From Deltaproteobacteria bacterium (lineage in GTDB: Bacteria > SZUA-79 > Acidulodesulfobacterales > Acidulodesulfobacteraceae): 51,782 bases of DNA. Shown here one piece after another: positions 26,190 to 34,682 of this stretch. The stretch lies in contig JAMDCP010000005.1 of assembly GCA_023489335.1 (NCBI GenBank), forward strand, positions 1 through 51,782, read 5' to 3'. Each line of letters starts with the position of its first letter. The first letter of the stretch is position 1. Below the pieces are notes generated by a model, which ran no database searches, was not told the DNA's origin, and worked only from the letters and a program-made list of their open reading frames with translations. The position numbers and the translations under genes are program-made.

Positions 26190-26206
26190 ATGGCATAAAC
26201 ATTGCA
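26190..26206 (+). promoter_or_regulatory. Sigma-54 promoter of the fliL operon
   Basis: ATGGCATAAACATTGCA, with GG at 26192-26193, exactly 10 nt, then GC at 26204-26205. It lies in the 209-bp gap after motE, about 100 bp before the fliL ATG. It would drive the long fliL-fliM-fliN-fliO-fliP-fliQ-fliR-flhB-flhA-flhF-flhG run. Confidence 0.82.
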
Positions 26207-26303
26207 TTATTCCAGATAAAATTATACTATTGAAATTATATTATGGCTTATGAATATAAAATTTTGTTAAATAAAATTTATAAGGTATAAGGCGGGCGTA
26301 AAA

Positions 26304-26867
26304 ATGGCGGAAAAATCAAGCAAAGCACAATCCAATAACAATAACGGTAATAAAGAAATTGGTGGTGTAAGCGAAGACGACATTTCAGCGGTTTCGCAGA
26401 TCGAATCCGCTAAGAAAAAGGGTGGAATAAAAAAGCTCCTTTTTATATTGATACCTGCAGTACTCATTCTTGGCGGCGGGGGCTTTGCGGCTTATCATTT
26501 TTTATTTGCCAAAAGCAATAAAAATAAGAATATGGGGAAACTAACCCTTCCGTCCTCAACCGCTCCCGGGCCGATGATTGAACTTAAGCCGTTTTTAACC
26601 AATCTTGCCGATAAGAATAAAACCTCCTATATCAAAGTTTCTATGTCGATAGAACTTAAGGCAGGCGGAAACGCCGGTCTCTTTAAGCAGCTTACTCCAA
26701 AAATCAGAAACAGCATAATTATGATTTTAAGCTCTAAAACAACAAGGGAAATTGACACCCCGGAGGGAATAGTTTCTTTAAGGCACCAAATTGCAAGAAG
26801 CCTTAACAGAATTCTTGGAGACGGAACGGTTATAGGCGTTTATTTTAATAACTATCTGGTTCAATAA
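26304..26867 (+). CDS. fliL: Flagellar basal body-associated protein FliL
   Basis: 187 residues. A cytoplasmic polar tail of about 45 residues is followed by one membrane segment (about 48-70, LLFILIPAVLILGGGGFAAYHFLF). The periplasmic stomatin-like FliL domain begins MIELKPFLTNLAD and has SYIKVSMSIELK, LTPKIRNSIIMILSSKT and TPEGIVSLRHQIARSLNRIL. FliL forms rings around the stator and affects torque. It is the first gene after the sigma-54 promoter at 26190. Confidence 0.95.
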   Translation: MAEKSSKAQSNNNNGNKEIGGVSEDDISAVSQIESAKKKGGIKKLLFILIPAVLILGGGGFAAYHFLFAKSNKNKNMGKLTLPSSTAPGPMIELKPFLTNLADKNKTSYIKVSMSIELKAGGNAGLFKQLTPKIRNSIIMILSSKTTREIDTPEGIVSLRHQIARSLNRILGDGTVIGVYFNNYLVQ

Positions 26868-26914
26868 AATTATAAGATTATTGTAAATCAAAACTACTAA
26901 TCCATGGGTAAAAA

Positions 26915-27910
26915 ATGCCTGAAATTTTATCTCAAGAAGAAGTAAACGCCCTGTTGAGAGGAATATCCTCCGGTTCCATAGAAACCGAAAAACAGGAAGA
27001 GGTGGGAGGCGTAAGGGCGTATGATCTGACTTCCCAGGACAGGATTGTCAGGGGCAGAATGCCTACCCTCGAGATAATAAACGAAAGATTTGCGCGGCTG
27101 TTAAGAAACGATTTAACTTCCGCATTGCGAAAGGTTGCGGAAGTGACCGCTACATCGGTCGATATGCAAAAGTTCGGGGAATTTTTGAAGAATATTCCTC
27201 TTCCCACAAGTTTAACAATATTTAAGATGCCGCCGCTTCGCGGTTACGGAATTTTTGTTCTGGATGCAAGATTGGTTTATAACCTTATAGATATATTCTT
27301 TGGGGGAACCACCGATTTACATGTTAAGATAGAGGGAAGGGATTTTTCCCCGATCGAATCCAAAATAATTAAAAAAATTATCGATATGGCTTTTAGCGCG
27401 ATGAAGCAGGCGTGGTCGCCCGTTTCTCACGTCGATATCGAATTTCAAAGAAGCGAAATAAATCCTCAATTCGCTACTATAGTAACTCCTACGGAGGTTG
27501 TTATAATCAGCAGATTTGAGGTTGACATAGAAGGAGCGATATCAAAATTTATGATATGTATTCCTTATTCCATGGTAGAGCCTATTAAAGAAAAATTGTA
27601 CAGCGGCTTCCAAAGCGAACAATTAGAGGTTGACATAAGGTGGATTGAGAGGTTTAAAGAAAGGCTTAAGGAATCTGAACTGGATATAAAAGTCGATTTA
27701 GGGAAAGCCGAAATAATGGCAAGGGATTTTTTAAGGGTAAAACCGGGAGATGTAATAGTGCTCGATAAAGAAATCGATGAGCCGTTAGTCGTCAAATTTG
27801 AAAATATTCCGAAATTTATAGCTTATCCCGGAAAGATTAACAATCAAATTGCCGTAAAATTAATATCCGATATACCGATTGGAAAAGAGGGTTATTATGA
27901 ACGAAACTGA
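26915..27910 (+). CDS. fliM: Flagellar motor switch protein FliM
   Basis: 331 residues. The N-terminal ILSQEEVNALLRGI is the CheY-P binding helix. The middle domain includes GRMPTLEIINERFARLLRNDL, MPPLRGYGIFVLD, the FFGGTTD loop, and RDFSPIESKIIKKIIDMA. The C-terminal SpoA domain has LGKAEIMARDFLRVKPGDVIVLDKEIDEPLVV. It forms the C-ring with FliG and FliN. It overlaps fliN by 14 nt. Confidence 0.97.
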   Translation: MPEILSQEEVNALLRGISSGSIETEKQEEVGGVRAYDLTSQDRIVRGRMPTLEIINERFARLLRNDLTSALRKVAEVTATSVDMQKFGEFLKNIPLPTSLTIFKMPPLRGYGIFVLDARLVYNLIDIFFGGTTDLHVKIEGRDFSPIESKIIKKIIDMAFSAMKQAWSPVSHVDIEFQRSEINPQFATIVTPTEVVIISRFEVDIEGAISKFMICIPYSMVEPIKEKLYSGFQSEQLEVDIRWIERFKERLKESELDIKVDLGKAEIMARDFLRVKPGDVIVLDKEIDEPLVVKFENIPKFIAYPGKINNQIAVKLISDIPIGKEGYYERN

Positions 27911-28502
27911 AAATCAGCAGAGCCCGGACGAAAAAGACGAAAAAATTGCCGAACCTGATGCGCAGGTACAGGAAGCAACCCAAAAAGACATTGTGTCCGG
28001 ACAGGAACAGCTTGGACAGGAAGATAATAATGTCAGCTGGGAAGATGCATTTAAGGAAGAGGCTATGGCCAATCAAAAATCAGGCGAAAATTCTTCCACC
28101 GTAAATACGGCGGAAGCAGGCAGGGAAAATTTAGATTCAGATGTCGAGGATGTCCGTGAAGCCGCCAAAAATGTGAATATCAGAAAGCCTGTCAAAAAAG
28201 TGGAATTTTCCTCATTCAACGAAACCGACAAGACCGCAGAGCCGCCCAAAAATTTGGATTTTATTCTCGATATTCCGCTTACCATATCCGTTGAGCTCGG
28301 CAGAACAAAAATGGTTATAAACGATATGCTTCAATTGGGGCAGGGCTCGGTAATAGAACTTGCCAAATTGGCTGGAGAACCGCTCGATGTTTATGTCAAC
28401 GGCAAGTTAATGGCGCGCGGAGAAGTTGTTCTGGTAAACGATAAATTTGGCGTCAGGCTCACGGATATTATCAGCCCTGCGGAGAGAATTAAAACATTAT
28501 GA
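27897..28502 (+). CDS. fliN: Flagellar motor switch protein FliN
   Basis: 201 residues. An acidic, Gln/Glu-rich N-terminal extension of about 115 residues is followed by the SpoA domain (LDFILDIPLTISVELGRTK, LGQGSVIELAKLAGEPLDVYVNGKLMARGEVVLVNDKFGVRLTDI). The long extension resembles the FliY/FliN forms but has no CheC-like phosphatase motif. GAGG 6 nt before the ATG at 27897 fixes the start inside the end of fliM; a TTG at 27879 is rejected. It overlaps fliO by 4 nt (ATGA). Confidence 0.95.
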   Translation: MNETENQQSPDEKDEKIAEPDAQVQEATQKDIVSGQEQLGQEDNNVSWEDAFKEEAMANQKSGENSSTVNTAEAGRENLDSDVEDVREAAKNVNIRKPVKKVEFSSFNETDKTAEPPKNLDFILDIPLTISVELGRTKMVINDMLQLGQGSVIELAKLAGEPLDVYVNGKLMARGEVVLVNDKFGVRLTDIISPAERIKTL

Positions 28503-29686
28503 GTAAAACATTATTTATCGCGATAATCATTTTTGCCGCCCTTGCCAGGTTTTCTTATGCCGCAAACGCAAATAATAATAAAAATCTATATTTAAAAAAT
28601 ATTTCGGTTTCGAAAAGCGCGGACAGCTATTTCATCTGGTTTAAATTTAACGGTAAAGAAGGTAATTTTACTCCTAAGTATATATTAAATAATTATAGCC
28701 TTGAACTTACATTTAAAAATACATATCCGGCTATTGATTCAAAATTCATTAAATTTAAAAATAGGTTATTTAGGGGAATAGAGCTTATACCTTTAAAAAA
28801 TTTAAATTTAAATGCGATAATCTACTTTAACAAAGGTATCTCGGTAAACAAAAAAGATATTAAAGGGTCTTTTTATAAAGACTATTTTGTAATTAAAATT
28901 TTCCATAAATTTGCAGGCAGTTTATTTAAAAATATCGGAAAAGAACCCGTTTCACCGGCTTCGCCTGTAAAGCTAAAGCCTCCCGCCGTTAATATAAATA
29001 ATATAAATAATACCCCAAAAAACACGGCTTTTTCTTTAAATGCGGGTTCCAAAAATGGCGGCAATTTAAATGTAGGCTTCGAGGTAGTAAAAACAGTCGT
29101 ATATTTGGCGTTAGTTCTTGGGTTAATTTATGTTATATATTTCTTATTGCTTAAATTTAAAGGAAGAGTTGCGGTAAAGAAAAATGTGAATAATTTAAAA
29201 ATAATATCTTCTTTAAATTTGGGAAACAAAAAATCTGTTTTTCTTATAGAGGTTAATAGCGAGCTTTTTCTGGTCGGCGTATCCCAATCTAATATCCAGG
29301 TTATAGGACATATTAAAGATTTAAATCATGGTTCCGCTGCAGGTAATATCTCCCAAACGCATCCCGAAGGCGGCGAAACCGCCCCTCCTTTTACAGGTTT
29401 TAACCGCGGCGGGCGGGACCAGATTTACCCTGATGTGCCGCCAGGTCAGCCGCCGTCTTATGGCAATTTTGCGAAAGTTTTAAAAAATCAGGTTGATTCG
29501 AAAGAGAGTTTAAATTTAAATACGAATATCAAATCTGATACCGGCAAATTAGACAGGGAAGGTAATTATAAGATAAAAAACATATCGGAAGCCAGATTTA
29601 AAAATAAGGCCGACAATGTATTTTTCGATATAGAGGAAAAATTAAAAGGGCTGATAGAAAACGATGGCAATATTAAAAAATTTTAA
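28499..29686 (+). CDS. fliO: FliO-like export-gate assembly protein, enlarged
   Basis: 395 residues, much longer than the usual 100-150. It has a signal peptide (1-21), then a periplasmic beta-rich domain of about 120 residues that looks AMIN-like (YFIWFKFNGKEGNF, YSLELTFKNTYP). A membrane segment follows near 200-218 (TVVYLALVLGLIYVIYFLLL). The FliO core has NNLKIISSLNLGNKKSVFLIEVNSELFLVGVS. A Pro/Gly-rich linker and a charged tail ending in FFDIEEKLKGLIE complete it. FliO stabilises FliP during gate assembly. Its position between fliN and fliP supports the call. It overlaps both neighbours. Confidence 0.85.
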   Translation: MSKTLFIAIIIFAALARFSYAANANNNKNLYLKNISVSKSADSYFIWFKFNGKEGNFTPKYILNNYSLELTFKNTYPAIDSKFIKFKNRLFRGIELIPLKNLNLNAIIYFNKGISVNKKDIKGSFYKDYFVIKIFHKFAGSLFKNIGKEPVSPASPVKLKPPAVNINNINNTPKNTAFSLNAGSKNGGNLNVGFEVVKTVVYLALVLGLIYVIYFLLLKFKGRVAVKKNVNNLKIISSLNLGNKKSVFLIEVNSELFLVGVSQSNIQVIGHIKDLNHGSAAGNISQTHPEGGETAPPFTGFNRGGRDQIYPDVPPGQPPSYGNFAKVLKNQVDSKESLNLNTNIKSDTGKLDREGNYKIKNISEARFKNKADNVFFDIEEKLKGLIENDGNIKKF

Positions 29687-30371
29687 AAATGCGAACTTGA
29701 TTGCTTTACCTGCAATAACTATGACGGGGCACCCTCATCATTCGGAAGTTTCGATGCTTATCCAGATACTCCTTATTTTTACCGTCATATCCATTGCGCC
29801 GTCTATTTTAATAATGATGACATCTTTTATCAGAATAGTCGTGGTTTTGTCTTTTCTAAGAACATCGCTGGGACTTACGACCGAGCCGCCCAATCAGGTA
29901 ATTATAGGCTTAAGCCTTTTTCTTACATTTTTCATAATGGCGCCCGTGATAAATAAGATATATAAGAATGCTTATATTCCATATACAAAAAAGGCGATAG
30001 GTATTAACAGGGCATACAAAACAGGATTAAAACCGCTTCGAGGTTTTATGTTAAAACAGACGCGGATGAAAGACCTGGAACTTTTTGTCAAAATGGCTAA
30101 GATAAAGCATATAAACTCCCCGAAGGATGTCCCGACCTATGTTCTTATTCCCGCATTCATTACCAGCGAGCTGACGACGGCGTTCGAGATAAGTTTTCTT
30201 ATCTATTTACCCTTTTTAATAATAGACCTTGTGGTTTCAAGCCTTTTAATGTCTATGGGAATGCTTATGCTGCCGCCGACCATGATTTCGCTGCCGTTTA
30301 AACTTATGCTTTTTGTTCTGGTTAACGGCTGGTATTTAGTTATCGGTTCATTGGTTCAAAGTTTCAGGTGA
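29664..30371 (+). CDS. fliP: Flagellar export gate protein FliP
   Basis: 235 residues. The membrane core includes LLIFTVISIAPSILIMMTSFIRIVVVLSFLR, TEPPNQVIIGLSLFLTFFIM, PAFITSELTTAFEISFLIYLPFLIIDLVVSSLLMSMGMLMLPP and LPFKLMLFVLVNGWYLV. Five FliP subunits form the gate with FliQ and FliR. The usual cleaved signal peptide is missing: the first 30 residues are polar (MAILKNFKNANLIALPAIT). The start overlaps fliO by 23 nt; a later Met (residue 20 or 31) is possible. Confidence 0.95.
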   Translation: MAILKNFKNANLIALPAITMTGHPHHSEVSMLIQILLIFTVISIAPSILIMMTSFIRIVVVLSFLRTSLGLTTEPPNQVIIGLSLFLTFFIMAPVINKIYKNAYIPYTKKAIGINRAYKTGLKPLRGFMLKQTRMKDLELFVKMAKIKHINSPKDVPTYVLIPAFITSELTTAFEISFLIYLPFLIIDLVVSSLLMSMGMLMLPPTMISLPFKLMLFVLVNGWYLVIGSLVQSFR

Positions 30372-30397
30372 ACGGAATGGACTTATGAGAGGTAAAA

Positions 30398-30676
30398 ATG
30401 TCCGTAGCATTTGTTAATTTTATAATACAAAAGGTAATAATGACCGTTCTTTATTTAAGCGCGCCGCCCCTTATCGCCAGCCTTGCAATCGGCATTACGA
30501 TAAGCGTTTTTCAGGCGGTAACGCAGCTTCAGGATCAGACGCTTACCTTTGTTCCGAAAATTATTGTCGTCATAATAGTTTTATTGATTTTTGGGCCATG
30601 GATGCTTAGCATATTGGTTGATTTTACCAAGGTGATTTTTATACATTTTCCTCAATATATCCGCGGGGGCAGTTAA
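30398..30676 (+). CDS. fliQ: Flagellar export gate protein FliQ
   Basis: 92 residues with two membrane helices (about 15-40 and 50-76). The family marks are APPLIASLAIGITISVFQAVTQLQDQTLTFVPKI and FGPWMLSILVDF. Four FliQ copies wrap the FliP-FliR core. GAGAGGT precedes the ATG. It lies in the usual order fliP-fliQ-fliR. Confidence 0.95.
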   Translation: MSVAFVNFIIQKVIMTVLYLSAPPLIASLAIGITISVFQAVTQLQDQTLTFVPKIIVVIIVLLIFGPWMLSILVDFTKVIFIHFPQYIRGGS

Positions 30677-30682
30677 TTTAAA

Positions 30683-31468
30683 ATGATAATTATCCACACG
30701 CGCCTTCTTATAGAATTTATCTTGATTTTTTTCAGGGTCATTGCAATGATCCTTATTATGCCGTTTGTGGGCAGTTCCGCCGTTCCCAAATGGGCAAAGA
30801 TTGGAATGGCGTTTTTTATTTCCTTAACTATCTACCCTTTAGTCGTTAAAACTCAAATAATCCCCTCTATGTCTTTTCCGGCGCTGGTTTTATTTATTCT
30901 TTCCCAGACTTTAATAGGACTGATTTTCGGATTTTTGGTTCTTATAATCTTTACGGGGGTTGAATTAGCGGGCCAGTTTATGGGCCTTCAGATAGGTTTT
31001 GGCATGATAAGCCTTTTAAATCCGTTAATTTCAAATCAACAGGTCTCTCTTATTGCAAATATGCAAAATTTTATTGCACTGATGATTTTTATAGAAACAT
31101 CGGCTTTTTTCTTTGTTATCGAAGGGTTGTATAAAAGTTTCGAAACTATACCTTTAACTTTTATACAATTTTCCCCGTCCATTTTCAAATACTTAGTTTT
31201 AAAAGCGGGCGATATTTTTATAATCGGTTTCGATTTAAGTATTCCAATTGTAATAGTGGCCATTTTGCTGAATGTAATTATTGCCTTAATGGGAAGATTG
31301 GCGCCGCAATTTAATATTTTTGCGGTAGGTTTTCCGCTGATGATATTTGTCGGGCTTTATATTTTATACATCGCCGAGCCTTATTTTACGGACTATATCA
31401 TTCAATCTTTCATACACCTTAGATTTGAGTACTATCGTTTAATAAATTCTCTGGCTTTATTAAGTTAA
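30683..31468 (+). CDS. fliR: Flagellar export gate protein FliR
   Basis: 261 residues, hydrophobic throughout with about six helices. Typical stretches are FFRVIAMILIMPFVGSSAVPKWAKIGMAFFISL and ELAGQFMGLQIGFGMISLLNP. Near the end come ALMGRLAPQFNIFAVGFPLMIFVGLYIL and the final short helix. FliR completes the spiral of the export gate. It follows fliQ by 6 nt. Confidence 0.95.
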   Translation: MIIIHTRLLIEFILIFFRVIAMILIMPFVGSSAVPKWAKIGMAFFISLTIYPLVVKTQIIPSMSFPALVLFILSQTLIGLIFGFLVLIIFTGVELAGQFMGLQIGFGMISLLNPLISNQQVSLIANMQNFIALMIFIETSAFFFVIEGLYKSFETIPLTFIQFSPSIFKYLVLKAGDIFIIGFDLSIPIVIVAILLNVIIALMGRLAPQFNIFAVGFPLMIFVGLYILYIAEPYFTDYIIQSFIHLRFEYYRLINSLALLS

Positions 31469-31493
31469 TTAAAAAATGAATTAAATTAAAACT

Positions 31494-32576
31494 ATGGCAG
31501 AAGACCAGTTTGACAAAACGGAACCAGCGACACCAAAACGAATACAGGATGCCAGAAGCAAAGGGCAGGTGATGAAATCGAGGGAGGTAAACACCGCCTT
31601 TGTGCTTATAACCATTTTAATCTATTTATACTTTAACATTTCGTCAATCGGCAATATTATAACTTCAGAGATAGTTTATTTTTTATCCAACTCCTTTTAT
31701 ATAAGTTTGAATTATGCGGGGATGCTGCAAATATTATACCGGCTCATTTATATCGTAATATTTGCCGTCCTTCCGTTTATTTTAATCGTCTTTTTTGCGT
31801 CCATCGTTTCTAATCTGTCCCAGGTCGGCCTGCTGTTTACCTTAGAGCCGTTAATTCCAGATTTTACAAGGATAGACCCTATGTCCGGATTAAAGAGATT
31901 TTTCTCATACCAATCCGTCAATGAATTGTTTAAATCTGTTTTTAAATTTTTTGTTTTAGCCGTGGTAGCCTATTTCACATGTATTCCGTACATTAAAAAA
32001 ATTTTTGCTTTGCAATATGCCGCTCCGTCTTACGACCTGCTTTTCACGGTTGAGCTTTTATATAAGCTCTTTTTTAATATTATATTCGTAATGATTATAT
32101 TAAGCATTATCGATTTTTTCATACAGAGGCATCAATATAACAAAGGCTTAATGATGTCCAAACAGGAGGTTAAAGATGAGGCGAAGCAATATGAGGGAAA
32201 TCAGCAAATAAAGGGAAAAATCAGGAAAATGCAAAGGGAGATAGCAAGGAGGAAGATATTGAAGGAGGTTAAAAATGCCCATGTCGTCATAACGAATCCG
32301 ACGCACTTTGCGGTGGCCGTTAAATATGACAATAAAAAATATAACGCCCCGGTCGTAGTTGCAAAAGGAGCCGATAATTTAGCCTTTCTGATAAAAAAGA
32401 TAGCATCCGAAAACGATATTCCGACGGTTGAAAATAAATATATAGCAAGAATGCTTTACGATATGTGCGAGCCCGGGCAATTAATTCCCGAAAGTTTATA
32501 TAAGGCGGTAGCAGAAATACTTGCGCATTTATATCTTACAAATAAAAAATTTAAAGAAATATGGGGTTTAATTTAA
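31494..32576 (+). CDS. flhB: Export switch protein FlhB
   Basis: 360 residues. It starts EDQFDKTEPATPKRIQDARSKGQVMKSREV, the hallmark N-terminus. Four membrane helices span about 30-210. The cytoplasmic domain follows, with the self-cleavage site NPTH at 268-271 in VVITNPTHFAVAVKYD and the KYNAPVVVAKGADNLAFLIKKIA segment. It sets export specificity together with FliK. A free-standing copy of its C-terminal domain is encoded at 47602-47907. Confidence 0.97.
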   Translation: MAEDQFDKTEPATPKRIQDARSKGQVMKSREVNTAFVLITILIYLYFNISSIGNIITSEIVYFLSNSFYISLNYAGMLQILYRLIYIVIFAVLPFILIVFFASIVSNLSQVGLLFTLEPLIPDFTRIDPMSGLKRFFSYQSVNELFKSVFKFFVLAVVAYFTCIPYIKKIFALQYAAPSYDLLFTVELLYKLFFNIIFVMIILSIIDFFIQRHQYNKGLMMSKQEVKDEAKQYEGNQQIKGKIRKMQREIARRKILKEVKNAHVVITNPTHFAVAVKYDNKKYNAPVVVAKGADNLAFLIKKIASENDIPTVENKYIARMLYDMCEPGQLIPESLYKAVAEILAHLYLTNKKFKEIWGLI

Positions 32577-32579
32577 ATA

Positions 32580-34682
32580 ATGGCGAATCAAGTCGAATCC
32601 GTGCCGGTCCCGGGTAATTTTATATTAAAGAACTCCGATATAATACTGGCTTTGCTTTTTGTAATGGTAATCATCCTTATGGTTATACCGATAACCACCT
32701 GGATGCTCGATATATTTTTAACTTTTTCCATATCTTTTTCTATAATCGTGCTTCTCGTTTCCATATATGTCCTGAGGCCTCTGGAATTTTCCGTATTTCC
32801 CACAATACTTTTGGTTGCCACCCTGTTTCGCTTATCGCTCGAAATAGCCGCCACAAGATTAATACTTTTGTACGGATATAAGGGGCCGGATGCCGCAGGC
32901 ATTGTAATCGAATCGTTCGGAAAGTTTGTGATCGGCGGCAACTATGCAGTCGGTATTATTATATTTATTATTTTTATCGTAATTAATTTTGTAGTTATAA
33001 CAAAGGGCGCAACCAGGGTAGCGGAGGTTTCGGCCAGATTTACCTTAGATGCTTTGCCGGGCAAACAGATGTCCATCGATGCCGAGCTTAATTCAGGTTT
33101 TATAACCGAGGAAGAGGCAAGAAAAAAACGGACGGATTTGACAAAGGAGGTTGATTTTTACGGGTCGATGGACGGCGCAAGCAAATTTATCAGGGGCGAT
33201 GTAATCGCCGCTATAATCATAACAATCGTAAATATTATAGGCGGCCTTTTAATAGGCATCATCCAGCATCATTTATCCATAATAAGAGCGGCTTCCGATT
33301 ATACCCTTCTTACCGTCGGAGAAGGGCTTGTCGTTCAAATTCCCGCTTTAATAGTTTCGACATCGAGCGGTATAATAATTACCAGGGCTACAAGGGAAAG
33401 CAACCTTTCAAGGGACTTTTCGTATCAATTTTTGTCTAATCCGAGAGCTCTATATACCGCAAGCGGCGTTCTTTTCTTTTTCGGCATTATTCCCGGACTT
33501 CCGCACTGGCCTTTTATCCTTTTCGCAATACTTGCCGGATTAGTTGCATATTTAATATCTAAAGAAATGGGTAAAAAGAAGACCGCATTAAGCAAAAAGG
33601 AGCTGGAAGATAAAAAGAGCATTCCCGAATCGCAAATTATAGAAAGCGTTATGCAAGTCGATATTCTCGAACTTGAGGTCGGTTACGGCCTCATATCTTA
33701 TGTCGATGCTTCAAGAAACGGAGAGCTTTTGGAAAGAATTAAAGGCATTAGAAAACAGTTGGCGGGGGATTTAGGAATTATAGTTCCCCCTATCCACATT
33801 AAAGACAATCTCAATTTAAAGCCGAACGAGTATCTCTTTTTAATCAAGGGCGCTCCGGTGGCAAGATACGAGGTAATGCCGAATAAACTTCTCGCCATGA
33901 ATCCGGGGAATGTGACCGAGAATATTCAGGGTATTGTTACAAATGAACCGGCGTTCAACCTTCCCGCCTTATGGATAGATGAAAGCCTGAAACAAAAGGC
34001 GCAGATGGCTGGTTGGACGGTTGTCGAAATACCAGCGATTATAGCAACCCATATAGTCGAGCTCATAAAGGCAAATGCGCCCGAACTTCTCACAAGGCAG
34101 GATGTTCAGAAACTTTTGGATATGCTTTCCGCTAGATATCCAAAAATAGTCGATGACCTTATCCCGAATATCCTTTCCTTAAGCGCCGTTCAAACCATTC
34201 TTGAAAATTTGCTTTCGGAGGGCGTTCCAATTAAAGATATGCTTACAATCGTGGAGACGCTTCATAATTACGGTCCAGGCATCAAAGACCCTGCCGCATT
34301 AACCGAATATGTCAGGGCGGCGTTAAAAAGGACTATAACCAAAATGGCTATGGGAGCGGATAATTCTCTCAGGCCTTTAATATTAGGAAAGAATTTCGAA
34401 TCGCTTATGATTAACGAATACAATAAAACAAAAGAGAAGGGGGGATATGCGGGAATCGACCCATCTTATTACAATAAAATAATTTCGGCCGTCAAAGAAG
34501 GAGTAAAAAAATCTGCCGAAATCGGTTTATCTCCCGTCGTATTAACCTCTCCTCAGATAAGGTTGTTTTTAAAAAATATTTTAAACGAAATAGTTCCGGG
34601 GATAATGGTTATTTCATCCAATGAACTGTCGCCGAATTCCAAAATTAAACCGTTGGGAAGTATAGAAATTTATGCAGATTAA
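32580..34682 (+). CDS. flhA: Flagellar export apparatus protein FlhA
   Basis: 700 residues. About eight membrane helices fill the first 330. The signature between them reads RVAEVSARFTLDALPGKQMSIDAEL, followed by the cytoplasmic nonameric ring domain (SVMQVDILELEVGYGLI, PIHIKDNLNLKPNEYLFLIKGAPVARYEV, VVEIPAIIATHIVELIKANAPELLTRQDVQKLLD). The conserved FPT..L..TL.RL.LN..STR motif reads FPTILLVATLFRLSLEIAATRL, with Glu in place of the usual Asn. It begins 3 nt after flhB. Confidence 0.97.
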   Translation: MANQVESVPVPGNFILKNSDIILALLFVMVIILMVIPITTWMLDIFLTFSISFSIIVLLVSIYVLRPLEFSVFPTILLVATLFRLSLEIAATRLILLYGYKGPDAAGIVIESFGKFVIGGNYAVGIIIFIIFIVINFVVITKGATRVAEVSARFTLDALPGKQMSIDAELNSGFITEEEARKKRTDLTKEVDFYGSMDGASKFIRGDVIAAIIITIVNIIGGLLIGIIQHHLSIIRAASDYTLLTVGEGLVVQIPALIVSTSSGIIITRATRESNLSRDFSYQFLSNPRALYTASGVLFFFGIIPGLPHWPFILFAILAGLVAYLISKEMGKKKTALSKKELEDKKSIPESQIIESVMQVDILELEVGYGLISYVDASRNGELLERIKGIRKQLAGDLGIIVPPIHIKDNLNLKPNEYLFLIKGAPVARYEVMPNKLLAMNPGNVTENIQGIVTNEPAFNLPALWIDESLKQKAQMAGWTVVEIPAIIATHIVELIKANAPELLTRQDVQKLLDMLSARYPKIVDDLIPNILSLSAVQTILENLLSEGVPIKDMLTIVETLHNYGPGIKDPAALTEYVRAALKRTITKMAMGADNSLRPLILGKNFESLMINEYNKTKEKGGYAGIDPSYYNKIISAVKEGVKKSAEIGLSPVVLTSPQIRLFLKNILNEIVPGIMVISSNELSPNSKIKPLGSIEIYAD

